This document shows, in pieces, positions 1 to 8,785 of a stretch of DNA of 31,657 bases. Location: NCBI GenBank assembly GCA_023231475.1, contig JALJEE010000238.1, positions 1 to 31,657 of the forward strand. The letters run 5' to 3'. Origin of the DNA: Seison nebaliae (taxonomy: Eukaryota; Rotifera; Pararotatoria; Seisonacea; Seisonidae). Position 1 is the stretch's first letter. Every line of letters begins with the position of its first letter. The translations under genes were made by a program, and so were the position numbers. The notes beneath the pieces were generated by a model. The model was not told the origin of the DNA. It was given only the letters and a program-made list of their open reading frames with translations, and searched no databases.

Positions 1-1357
1 CGATTTGATTCACGATTTTTACGCAATGAGAAACTTCGGAAATAAAATTCTGTAACGGCTACCAACATAATTTCGAAATAATACTTAATACCTAAGGATT
101 AGTTATAAAAGTTTGGAAGCGATAGAATGAAAATAAATAAATAATAAAATAAATACATAACCCTATAGGTATTATATTTTGTATACGCAATCTACCAAAT
201 GACGGGTCTACCAAATTTCTTTCAGTTACGTCAATAATAGTTGCTTATTTGTCGTGTGTTACAATCGATTATTCGATAATGGTTCCACGTTCGACTGAGA
301 TAATAATTTCAAAAGACTAATTTTCTAATATTTCAAAATTGGTTGAAGAAGAAAATGGGAAACTTTAAAGAATCTTTCATAATACCTAATCACGTATTAC
401 CACCTAATAATACCGCCAACGTAACATATCATCCACATCTTCCTCGTAATGAGCATCAGAATTATAATAGAAATAACAGCGTAGATTTGGGTTAGAAACA
501 CGTAAGCGAGAAATTGTCGAAAATAATCGCCTACTTCATATTCATTGAATTTAAACCAATAGTCGATTTCTGTTCTTCAATATGAATTTCCAGTCGTATA
601 TGATGACGGAAATGTCGATCGAATCGACGAATTGAAAGACGTCAAATATCTTGTGCAACAACGAAAATCTTTTGATTTTGAATAACTTTTGATCAAATAA
701 GAGATTCGACCTGGTCTGATCAATGATCAATCCCTCTATTGCTCGATAAATAGACGGTAAGTATTTCCCGATACATCACAATGAAATGGCATTATCATAA
801 GTTTCACCTATGATAGAAGTTTTATCGTAATTTTAAAAAATTTGCAGTGATGAAAAAAGGGATAGAACATACGTAGAGATTTCCACCTAATATAGTCTAT
901 CCAATTTGGAATATCATTCCAATAAAAATGACAAACAGATAACTAACAATTGTGATAATTGGTAAGAACAATTGGAAATTTTTGAAAGAAATATTTAATA
1001 ATTATTCAACACCTGCACAATATTTACACTAAAACTACAAATAAACTATATATCTTATACATATATACGTATCAATATCGTATAATAGAGAAACCATCAA
1101 ATATTGATAATTGTAATACTCAAATGTTTAATAAAATTTTATTATAAGAGAACTTTGATAACTTATTTTTTGAATGAAATTGAATATAAAAAGAAAAATA
1201 AAAAATCGGTTTGAAAAATAATCGGAAATGTATCATTCGTAAACTAATTTGAAATGTTTGTAAATAAATTTAATGAAAATTCAATAGAAAAGAATGTTTT
1301 TCAAATTGAAATTATTGTGGAATGGAAGATACTTGATAAGAGTAAAGAAGGATGTTC
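1..1357. other. AT-rich stretch without an intact gene
   Basis: Apart from the duplicated gene fragment at about 250-540 (listed separately) I see no gene here. Homopolymer-rich AT sequence dominates 900-1300. The right end runs into the 3' end of the minus-strand MFSD1 gene, whose stop codon is at 1358-1360, so its 3' UTR and poly(A) site should lie just below 1358; several AATAAA-like words occur on the minus strand here, but none stands out. A short open stretch at 574-685 on the plus strand, preceded by an AG, could be a stray terminal exon but has no recognised similarity. Confidence 0.6.
250..540 (-). pseudogene. Broken duplicate of AMT and DOLPP1 pieces
   Basis: About 250-390 closely matches 4985-5117 of the AMT gene and about 408-540 closely matches 5886-6018 of DOLPP1, in the same order and orientation. 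The roughly 770 bp that separate the two pieces in the original are missing, so this is one duplicated block with an internal deletion. The first piece includes the AMT intron near 5052-5095, so the copy arose from genomic DNA and not from mRNA. By eye about one base in ten differs, and neither piece keeps a useful reading frame. Between copy and original lie the intact MFSD1 and PMP3-like genes. Confidence 0.85.
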
Positions 1358-3362
1358 TCATTCAATAATTTGTTCATAACTTCCAAGGTCGCGTTGTTTC
1401 CGACTATAATTTAATTTTCCGTCTAATATAATATGAAAATGAAAATTTTGATATAATTTAAAAATTAAACTTTTCTTGGCATTGGTGATGAGAAGAGCGA
1501 TACCGGCAGCTAATGCAACTGGAAAAATTGTAAATTACATTATAAGTCAAGACAAGAAAATAATGAAATTAACTGAATAGGGAGAGAAGTAGAAATATTT
1601 CAAGAAGGAAATATCCTTTCTTATCGACAATTGTCGCCGTTAGAATGGCGAAAACGCCCAATCCCAAATTTTGAATACTTTGCATTCTAAATTGAATTTA
1701 TATAATTATTGACAATTTGATTAATATTAATAATGAGATAAACATTCCATAGGCACTTCCTAATGACTTTTCTTTAATTATAAGGGACACCATAGGCCAA
1801 AGACCGGCTGCTAACAAAGAATAAGATAATCCCATTAACGTCTAAAATTATGTAAGAGAAAACGAATAAATAAAATGGAAACCATCGCAACAAACGGATT
1901 GAGGAAAGTGAATCCCAATAATCCATGAGAGATCAAAGTGAGACAAATGGCAACGATCACCCAAAACACATTTCGACCAGTTCGATCGACAATGAATCCC
2001 AAAATTGGTGATGCTCCAACAGCCATCAGATATACGAGACTGAATTCTCAATGAATGGATTAGAGGATATATGAAAAGTAGGAACCTGTTGACGGTATTA
2101 GCTAAATCTGGATCAAAATTGAATTTAGCGATGAAGAAAGTTAATCCCAATCCAATAAATGGGAAAACGGCCACGTAATAGAACACACAAATAATAGTAA
2201 CGTACCAGAAAGTGATGGGGAAATCCTTCAAATCGGTCAATTTCGCTTTTTCTTCTGGTTCTCCATCGGGTTTCGACTTCTCATCTAACATCTTCGTTTT
2301 CCTCCAATCCAAAACAGCCAGAATGAACGCACAACACAAAGAGAAAATACAAGTGAGAGCGGCTAATAAAAGCATAAGAAAAAAATTCAACAATTTCAAA
2401 AAAATCTCCCAACCCACATATAGAGTAATTCCTAATTCTTTATATAATTCGGTTTGAGAAGAAAAGAGATCATAAATTCTCCTCATCGTATTCATATTAA
2501 CTGTACTACCCTGAATGACGAAAAAATCGTTAAACTTAAGAAGAAAAATTGGAAAAATTGAACAATTCTCGCGAAACTCAATTGTAGACCAAAAACCATA
2601 TTTAATTCCTTTCCTTTGAACCAACGAACTGCATACGTGTTCTGAGCTACCGCTAATGATTCACCACCGATTCTATTTTATTTATCATAATTATAATAAT
2701 ATTTAAAAAAATAATTTGAAAAAAAAATGAGGAAAAAATCGAACCCGAAAATAAATCTAGCGGCGTACATCAACCACAACTTGTTGGTATAAGCACCGGT
2801 GGCAAAGATGAGTTGACCGGTAAGAACCATACATGAGAAAATGATGGCACCTAATCGAATCCCGAAAACTCGATCAATGAGATACCCACCGAAAAAACAG
2901 AGACTTCATTTAGTCGGAAGAAAAACGTTAAAAATTTAGTGAGAAAAAGAATTTATAAAAATTATTAAAAAAAAAATTCAAATGCAAAACATGACATTAG
3001 GCCACGAATACCAGGCGTAGAATTGAGAGAATGCTACCGTATCGATGGCCAGAGCCTTCTTCATAATGTCTTGTAATGCTGCCGGATTATCATAGCAATA
3101 ATAACTGCCTGAAAACGAAGGAATAAAAATTATCAGAAAACGGTTTTAAAACCGAACCGAATGATAAGAAGCACATGAAAAATAAGGCAAAATATCGGTA
3201 GAATGATCTTGAAGGATGACAACAATTGGCACCGTCATGTTCCATACCATCATCATTATCATCTGTTGAATTGATGAGTAAGGGATCATGTTCATTCGTC
3301 GAATCATTATTACTCGCCAGAAGAGTATTCTCTTCCTTCTTCAACATATCCGTATCAGCCAT
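1358..3362 (-). CDS. MFSD1: MFSD1-like lysosomal MFS transporter
   Basis: Spliced gene of about eleven exons encoding roughly 480 residues, similar along its length to vertebrate MFSD1, a lysosomal major-facilitator exporter of dipeptides. Diagnostic stretches are MCFLSFG at the end of exon 1, then YYCYDNPAALQ, FYAWYSWPNV, LCFFGGYLIDRVFGIR, GGESLAVAQNTYAV, GSTVNMNTM, VAVFPFIGLG, GFIVDRTGRN, MQSIQNLGLG and a C-terminal GKLNYSRKQR. The cytoplasmic N terminus contains EHDPLL, an acidic dileucine of the kind used for lysosomal sorting. I chose the ATG at 3362 because the frame above it has no other ATG. About ten introns of roughly 40 to 90 nt all begin GTT; for example, intron 1 is 3109-3157. 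One intron near 2350-2405 is open in frame, so a naive translation would run through it. No broken exon is seen. It is the last member of a co-oriented minus-strand series. Confidence 0.93.
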
Positions 3363-3618
3363 CACTCCCACCAACACAAATGAAATGTTCGAGAAAAGAG
3401 TTTATTGAAAAAAAATGAAGAAATCTAAAAATTTAAATATAATTGTAATTTCTTCATCCCATCAACTAAACATAGAGAGAAAGATTCATTGTTTGTATAA
3501 ATGTTTATAAAGGAACTTGTCTTCTTCCAATCTATATCTCCTTCTTTTCACATTCAAAGATAAACAAAACTCAACTTATCAACTAACGAATGGGAAAAGC
3601 TAACGCCAAATAATTAAA

Positions 3619-3816
3619 TCATACCTTCTCAGCATATAAAAATAGTGCATGAATTATTCCCGGTAACCATCCACATAATGTTAGTAGAATGTTTAAGCAC
3701 AAATTCCTCCCGCAATCATTAGTCATCAAATAAACAGCCAACGGTGGTAGCAAAATGCATATAAGTAACATGGACAACTGATAAAGGACATGGTTGAACC
3801 CATTAATTCTGTGCAT
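3619..3816 (-). CDS. PMP3/UPF0057 small membrane proteolipid
   Basis: 65-residue intronless protein. The core (about residues 17-60) is the classic PMP3/RCI2/UPF0057 signature: LLPPLAVYL, a short polar loop with one Cys, then NILLTLCGWLPGIIHALF. It has two hydrophobic segments, so it is a double-span plasma-membrane proteolipid; relatives in yeast, plants and nematodes affect membrane potential and salt tolerance. The N-terminal extension of about 16 residues is longer than usual. The ATG is preceded directly by a pyrimidine-rich run ending in AG (3817-3818), which looks like a splice acceptor abutting the start codon. It lies 194 bp after the AMT stop and 256 bp before the MFSD1 start on the same strand. 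A possible donor overlaps the stop codon (GAGAAG/GTATGA), so a longer spliced form cannot be excluded. Confidence 0.88.
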   Translation of the reverse strand: MHRINGFNHVLYQLSMLLICILLPPLAVYLMTNDCGRNLCLNILLTLCGWLPGIIHALFLYAEKV

Positions 3817-4010
3817 CTCACCAAAGAAAGAAAAGTTGATAAAAAGAAAAAATGAAAAAAAAACAAAACCTAATTACATGAACTACCTAATTTTTTAAAG
3901 CCGAAACTAACAAAAATTCCTTAGAATATTTAATAAACTTTAAACTAATCAAAGGCAACTGTTAACAGTTTTAAATTTTATCGACGAAAATTATCAAATA
4001 TCAAAATTAA

Positions 4011-5362
4011 TTAATTGATAGTTTTCTTATATTTTTTCGGAATGAAATCAGTCGATGTAACAAATCCTTCCACCAAACTATTCTTCGTCAGGAATTTTAT
4101 CCGTTGTCCGATATTCGTAAAACGATCATCGATGAACATCATACCAATATTTCTGTTGAGGATTGGTGACCGAATTCCTGAAGTCACAAAACCGATCGTC
4201 TCCTTCTCTTTCTCGTCGACCACGACACATTTGTGTCTAGGTGTCCGACCACTGAACGTTTCGAATCCAACAATCCGATTTTTTATTTCTCCTTTCACCG
4301 TCAGTTGTTTGCGGAGGATTTTCTTACCCAAAAATTCATCGTTATCATTTTCCAATCGTTTCTTATTGACAACAAAACTCAATCCGGCTTCTATCGGAGT
4401 TATGGTTTCGTTGATTTCGTGACCGAAAAGCCGGAGACCAGCTTCAATTCGTAAACTGTCTCGAGCAGCCAAACCACTCAATTTCAACGATTTCTTATTA
4501 AATTTTAATTTTAATAATTTCTCTAATAAATGTTCGGCGTAACTGTTATGTATGGAAAGCTACGAACATTTACACTTAATATGATATTTTAAAACCGTTT
4601 TTTAACCTCGTAACCATTTTCTCCCGTATAACCACAACAACTTACTAAACAATCCACATCATTCAATTTCATTCTACGACAATTCATGAAACGAATATTT
4701 GAAATTTGCTTATTGAAATTGTCAGTCAACAGTTGACGAACAGCAGGACCTTGTACGGCTAATAGAACTTTCTCCTCATTCAAATCGTTCACTTCTAAAC
4801 AAAAATTTCGACTGTCGATAAATTTCTGTTCGACTTATATTATTTATTATTATGAAATTTATTTTAACTTTCAAATAATCGATGACTACATGACGTCTGG
4901 ACGCGTTTGAAACGATATAATAATAATTTTCGCCCAATTTCGTTATAATTAAATCGTCAATGATTCCTCCGTTTTCTGTCAAGAATGTCGTGTATAACAA
5001 TCGATTATTCGACAATTGTTCTACGTTCGATGGAGATAATAATTTCAAAAGACTAATTTTCTAATAATTCAAAATTGGGAGAAGAAAATGGGAAACTTTA
5101 AAGAATCTTTCCCAATCACTTCCATCTGGCACATGTGACTTACATCGAAAATAGAACCTGCACTTCGTCGATGAGAAGGAGAAGAATGAAATTAACCAAA
5201 ATTTCGTGTGTAAAGATGAGATTGTCGACTGGTGAGAGATTCGTAATGAAGTGGCATCTTCCATTGGAAATAATCGACAAATTTTGCCGAATATTTCTCA
5301 TGAATTCCATTGAGGAATAAATCGTTTAACGGTTTGACGATTCGTCCACTTTTGCTCGTCAT
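4011..5362 (-). CDS. AMT: Aminomethyltransferase (glycine cleavage T protein)
   Basis: Five-exon gene for the mitochondrial T protein, which releases ammonia from the aminomethyl group held on the H-protein lipoate and passes the methylene to tetrahydrofolate. Motifs in order: HLYTRNFGSIFDVSHM (human HLHTRQHCSLFDVSHM), LTENGGIIDDLIIT, YYIVSNAS, LLAVQGP, CCGYTGENGYE, GLAARDSLRIEAGL, ITPIEAGLSF and FVTSGIRSPILNRNIGM. Introns are very short: 39 nt near 5177-5215 (GTTAAT), about 44 nt near 5052-5095 (GTTTCC), one near 4797-4836, and 47 nt at 4560-4606 (GTTAAA). The third intron is the least certain: a GTC donor keeps the frame and the length expected from human AMT, while the nearby GTTAAA would need a different acceptor. 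The chosen start (MTSKSGR...) gives a short basic N terminus that could serve as a mitochondrial signal. An AATAAA and a CAG acceptor lie between the DOLPP1 stop and this ATG. Confidence 0.93.
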
Positions 5363-5439
5363 TCGAATAAAAAATTTCCTTTTGATCTGCCAATTGGAAT
5401 AAAAACGAGGAGATTTATTTGGTGAAGAGGAAATGTTAT
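5363..5439 (-). promoter_or_regulatory. Compact intercistronic spacer, operon-like
   Basis: In the 77 bp between the DOLPP1 stop and the AMT start, read on the minus strand, there is an AATAAA (5414-5419), then a T-rich run, then a CAG (5387-5389) 24 nt before the AMT ATG. This order (poly(A) signal, pyrimidine tract, acceptor, start) is that of an intercistronic region processed by cleavage plus spliced-leader trans-splicing. The signals are visible; trans-splicing itself is inference. Confidence 0.4.
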
Positions 5440-6054
5440 TCAAGCAGTTTTTATCGGATCTTTCAACTCCAAAAATCTTCCAATTGTTGAGTGACAAATG
5501 AAGGAAGATAATCTTGTTCTCAAAACATAATTATTCACAAAATAGAAATAAGAGATGGAAAAAATTAGTCCTAATCCATATCCAAAAATCACTTGGAGAA
5601 CTGTATGATAACTCTGGTAGGTGCGAGAGAGCATTACCAGAACAATCCAAAATTTCAATGCAAAAATTTTTAAATAAATTTTAAATTTTCGATTATTTCG
5701 TTTCCATCTTGAAACCATCGTAAAGATGAGAAACATAGCAATATAAGTCGTCATTTGTGAATGGTCGGATGGCATTCCATAACTGTGATTCATGATGCTT
5801 CGCAAATATTCCGATCCATGAATTTGGGGACGAGGTTGTTTGATGGTTTTCTTCAGAAATAAATTCAACATTTCACAAATGACACCCCCGCCAACATAAC
5901 ATATCATCCACATCTCTCTAGTAACGAACATGAGAATTATGATGGAAATGACAGCGTAGATCGGCGTTAGAGTCACGTAAGCGAGAAATTGTCCAAAATA
6001 ATCGCCTACTTCATATTCAGCGACGAACACTTTCACCGGATGGAATTCGACCAT
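5440..6054 (-). CDS. DOLPP1: Dolichyldiphosphatase 1
   Basis: 204-residue PAP2-superfamily membrane phosphatase of the ER, which hydrolyses dolichyl diphosphate on the lumenal side so that the dolichol carrier of N-glycosylation can be re-used. All three phosphatase motifs are present: KKTIKQPRP (K-x6-RP), YGMPSDHSQ (PSxH) and SRTYQSYHTVLQ (SR-x5-H); the Q at the end of the third is also found in human DOLPP1. The N-terminal EYEVGDYFGQFLAYVTLTP matches the human EYPAGDLSGHLLAYLSLSP. Several hydrophobic spans surround the motifs. The coding part is a single exon. The ATG at 6054 sits 3 nt after a good acceptor (TTTTATTTGCAG), and a donor GTTAGT at 6138 suggests an 81-nt intron in the 5' UTR. 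It is the first gene of the minus-strand series DOLPP1-AMT-PMP3-MFSD1. Confidence 0.94.
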   Translation of the reverse strand: MVEFHPVKVFVAEYEVGDYFGQFLAYVTLTPIYAVISIIILMFVTREMWMICYVGGGVICEMLNLFLKKTIKQPRPQIHGSEYLRSIMNHSYGMPSDHSQMTTYIAMFLIFTMVSRWKRNNRKFKIYLKIFALKFWIVLVMLSRTYQSYHTVLQVIFGYGLGLIFSISYFYFVNNYVLRTRLSSFICHSTIGRFLELKDPIKTA

Positions 6055-6139
6055 AATCTGCAAATAAAAGGAACACAATCGTCCATGTGGACTAAGCCAT
6101 CTCTTTTAATTTCTTTTCCACAATTTATGATCACTAACC

Positions 6140-6548
6140 TTAATCTGTCAACTTTAATCGAAATTGACCGAATGATCAGCCACAAATGACCGAATTGAAT
6201 TTTCTTATCCGAAATTTTTCATCAAATTCAAAATTTTCGAAAAGATATCAATTATTGATTAAATCAAATAGATTAATTATTTGAAAGAGAAAGTTCAATT
6301 GAAAGTGAATTTTTCGGAGAATTATTTGTAAATTCAAAATTACTTATTGGAAATTGAAAGGTGGATGAATCGAAAGTTAAATGAGACATCGAATTAATCA
6401 AATTGTCATTAAGTACTGCTGGTGAGAGGAAGAAGAATGATAATTAATTGATAATACTTCATAACACTATGAAGTAATTGAATATGATGTTCTGTACCTT
6501 CCCTCTCCGATGAGACTCTCTGATCAAACAAATTCTGATAATGCTTTC
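6140..6548. promoter_or_regulatory. Divergent promoter region
   Basis: This stretch separates the 5' end of the minus-strand DOLPP1 series from the plus-strand VWC/Kazal gene and must carry the promoters of both. It is AT-rich and I see no unmistakable TATA box or initiator and no open frame of note. Confidence 0.4.
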
Positions 6549-7720
6549 ATGGAGAAAAGTATTTTTTTACTGGCAATTTTCTATTATTATACTGGTAAGT
6601 GAGACGAACGGTTTTTATCTGTCAATTCATTTCTTTTCCTCTTTCATTCACAACACCAGCAAATCATTGTAAGATCAACAACGATTATTTGAATGATGGT
6701 GAAGTGTCGTCGGAACATCCATGTGAGACGTGTCGATGTATTCACGACCGTATCGTTTGCAATATTGTGGAATGTTCATTTCCCAAATGTGCCAATCCCA
6801 AAATGATCGAAGGGGAATGTTGTCCCGTTTGTATGGAAGGTTGACAGTTTCAAGTTCGATTTATGATGAGTTCAATTTCTTTAGATTTGGAAGAAGATCT
6901 TTGTGAGTCAATTACGTGTCCGGTTGGATATCATTGCGTAGCACACGAAGGTAAATGCAGTCGTTCATACAATAATAAAGATGAATGTGAAGTTTATTTT
7001 TACTTATCCATTTCATTAAACATTAAAAGACTCTCTGTCAAACGAAATGTTCGAGAGATGCTTCTCCCTATTATTGTACAAGTTCACTTTTTATGGATAG
7101 TTGCGATTACAATCGATGTCCACAATTATTCTGTGAACATTATGACGCACCTTCGATCGGAGAATGTTGTCCGAAATGTCACGTGGATTGTTCGAACATA
7201 TATTGTTCGGAAGTTCACTGTGGGTTCGGTTACAAGGCAATTCGGTTGGCGGACGAATGTTGCGACATCTGCGTCATCGACGAATGTTCGCCTGATATCA
7301 TATGTCCAGAAGCGTCGTCACCGGTTTGTGGATCGAATGACGTGACATATGCCAATCAATGTTATTTTAGGAAAGCGGCTTGTTTGTCTCCAATTTCCAT
7401 AAAATCGTATGACGAATGTGAAGGTTCCTCTCATCGTATCTGATTTATTAATTTTTTTTGAAAATCTTTTCAAAATTTGAATTTATTAACCATTTAATAA
7501 TTTCGTTTTAGGAGAAATGTGCATGTTCCAAGGTGGCAGTTACGAGGAGGATCAATTAATTACGAAAACTAATTGTGAAACTTGTAGATGTGAGAAAGGT
7601 AATTGGAATTGTAATGCTGTTAAATGTGAATTATGCAAATTTCCTATTTTCACAACGGGCGGCTGTTGTCCCAAATGCGGCAGCGCGTTAGAAATGATCA
7701 GACAATTCGATTTCATTTAA
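6549..7720 (+). CDS. Secreted VWC-Kazal cysteine-rich protein
   Basis: Five exons: 6549-6594, 6660-6839, 6885-6991, 7030-7423 and 7512-7720. Exon 1 encodes a signal peptide (MEKSIFLLAIFYYYT). Exon 2 is a von Willebrand factor type C module (CETCRCIHDRIVCN ... GECCPVC). Exon 3 and the start of exon 4 hold shorter cysteine modules (CPVGYHCVAHEGKC and two ending CCPKC and CCDIC). The end of exon 4 is a Kazal serine-protease-inhibitor-like domain (SSPVCGSNDVTYANQC YF). Exon 5 is a second VWC module (NCETCRCEKGNWNCN ... GCCPKC). VWC modules bind BMP/TGF-beta ligands or matrix, and Kazal domains block proteases, so an extracellular regulator or inhibitor is likely; the target is unknown. No exact orthologue is recognised. 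Intron 1 is the only one here with a canonical GTAAGT; the others begin GTTGAC, GTTTAT and GTTCCT. AATAAA words follow within about 60 nt of the stop. Confidence 0.88.
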
Positions 7721-7991
7721 ATGTGTATTGCATCGAACAATTGAACAAATGATAAGAATTAAATAAAAATTATTATTATTAAATAAAATTTATAATTTAT
7801 TTCTTCCAATAATGGAAATGAAGCGAATGATCAAATTGAACAAGAATTGACAATTCAAAAAAGAAAGATAAGTGAAAGAAGGAATGAGTAAGAAAGAATT
7901 GGTAGAATACGATTGCTTCCCGAATGAACTTCGATCTCCTTGTTGAATTTGTCCTTCTTTAAAAAGATAAATTCAAATTTTTTAGGAACAA
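7721..7991. other. Convergent 3' flanks
   Basis: The space between the stop codons of two convergent genes. It holds AAATAAA words near 7760-7790 for the plus-strand gene and otherwise only AT-rich sequence. Confidence 0.5.
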
Positions 7992-8216
7992 CTAAATTTT
8001 AACTATTTCCTCTTTCGTTTCCTTCACCGTCTCCTTCACCGTCTCTCCAACATTCTTAGTTGGTACTATCTGTGTTGCGTTGTTGTTGTTGTTCGGTTGT
8101 TCCACATGTAAAGTCGGAGTATTTGCTGCAGTGACCACCGTATTATTCTGACATGCGATATCATGGAAAGTAACGAGAAATAATGTGACGAATAGAATTG
8201 GAATGAAAGTTTTCAT
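7992..8216 (-). CDS. Small secreted Asn/Thr-rich protein
   Basis: 74-residue intronless frame. Residues 1-20 (MKTFIPILFVTLFLVTFHDI) form a signal peptide with likely cleavage near ACQ. The mature part is short and of low complexity: an Asn run of five, Thr and Val, then a charged repeat GETVKETVKETKEE. It has possible N-glycosylation sites (NNT, NAT) and no paired cysteines. The frame stays open upstream of the ATG at 8216, but I prefer this ATG because it begins the signal peptide. I recognise no family; it may be a lineage-specific secreted peptide. It is divergent to the kinesin gene and convergent with the VWC-Kazal gene. Confidence 0.6.
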   Translation of the reverse strand: MKTFIPILFVTLFLVTFHDIACQNNTVVTAANTPTLHVEQPNNNNNATQIVPTKNVGETVKETVKETKEEIVKI

Positions 8217-8785
8217 CTTTTTCTCCAGAATCAAATTTTCAAAATGAAAATATTTGTGGAAGAAGGAATTGTTTGAGGAATGAATTGAATGCTTCTCTTG
8301 AAAGTAAATGAAGTAAAAGATATTATTCGAATATTTCAAAGTCATTCACTCTCATTCAAGAAAAGTGAGAGAAGATAGAGAAAGGAATGCCAACATACGG
8401 TGCCAAATATAATGGAATTATTTTTCTAGCTCATTAATGAGGATGATATTTCAATAACATCCTCTTTCATTTCACCTTCAATATCAAATTCACTTTGTCC
8501 ATTAAATGTTTCATTCTTCAATCATTCCATTTCGCACCATATCAATCATTCCCATCATTGATATTGTTTCCTGATTCTGACAATAATCTGAATTTTAATG
8601 AACCATACAAAATGATGCTGTAGAGTGTACCGGCTTTTAATTGATGAGAAGAGAATTAAAATGTGAAATTAAAAATTTATTAAAATATTGGGAGGTAATA
8701 AAAAGTTAAGCTTAACCATAAAATTTTTTAATAAAACCATATCACTTTTCTGGATTAAAGTTGTACATGTGAAATAAGAAGAGAA
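8217..8785. promoter_or_regulatory. Divergent intergenic region before the kinesin
   Basis: 569 bp between the start of the small minus-strand secreted gene and the KIF23 start. It should contain the promoters of both. It is AT-rich with no clear motif and no supported coding sequence. An AG at about 8759 after a pyrimidine-poor stretch could be a weak acceptor for a 5' UTR exon. Confidence 0.4.

Noticed and set aside
574-685. Short plus-strand open stretch after an AG, ending in TAA, with a protein-like run (VVYDDGNVDRIDELKDV)
   Set aside because: It could be a terminal exon of a lost gene, but there is no partner exon and no family match, so I do not call a gene.
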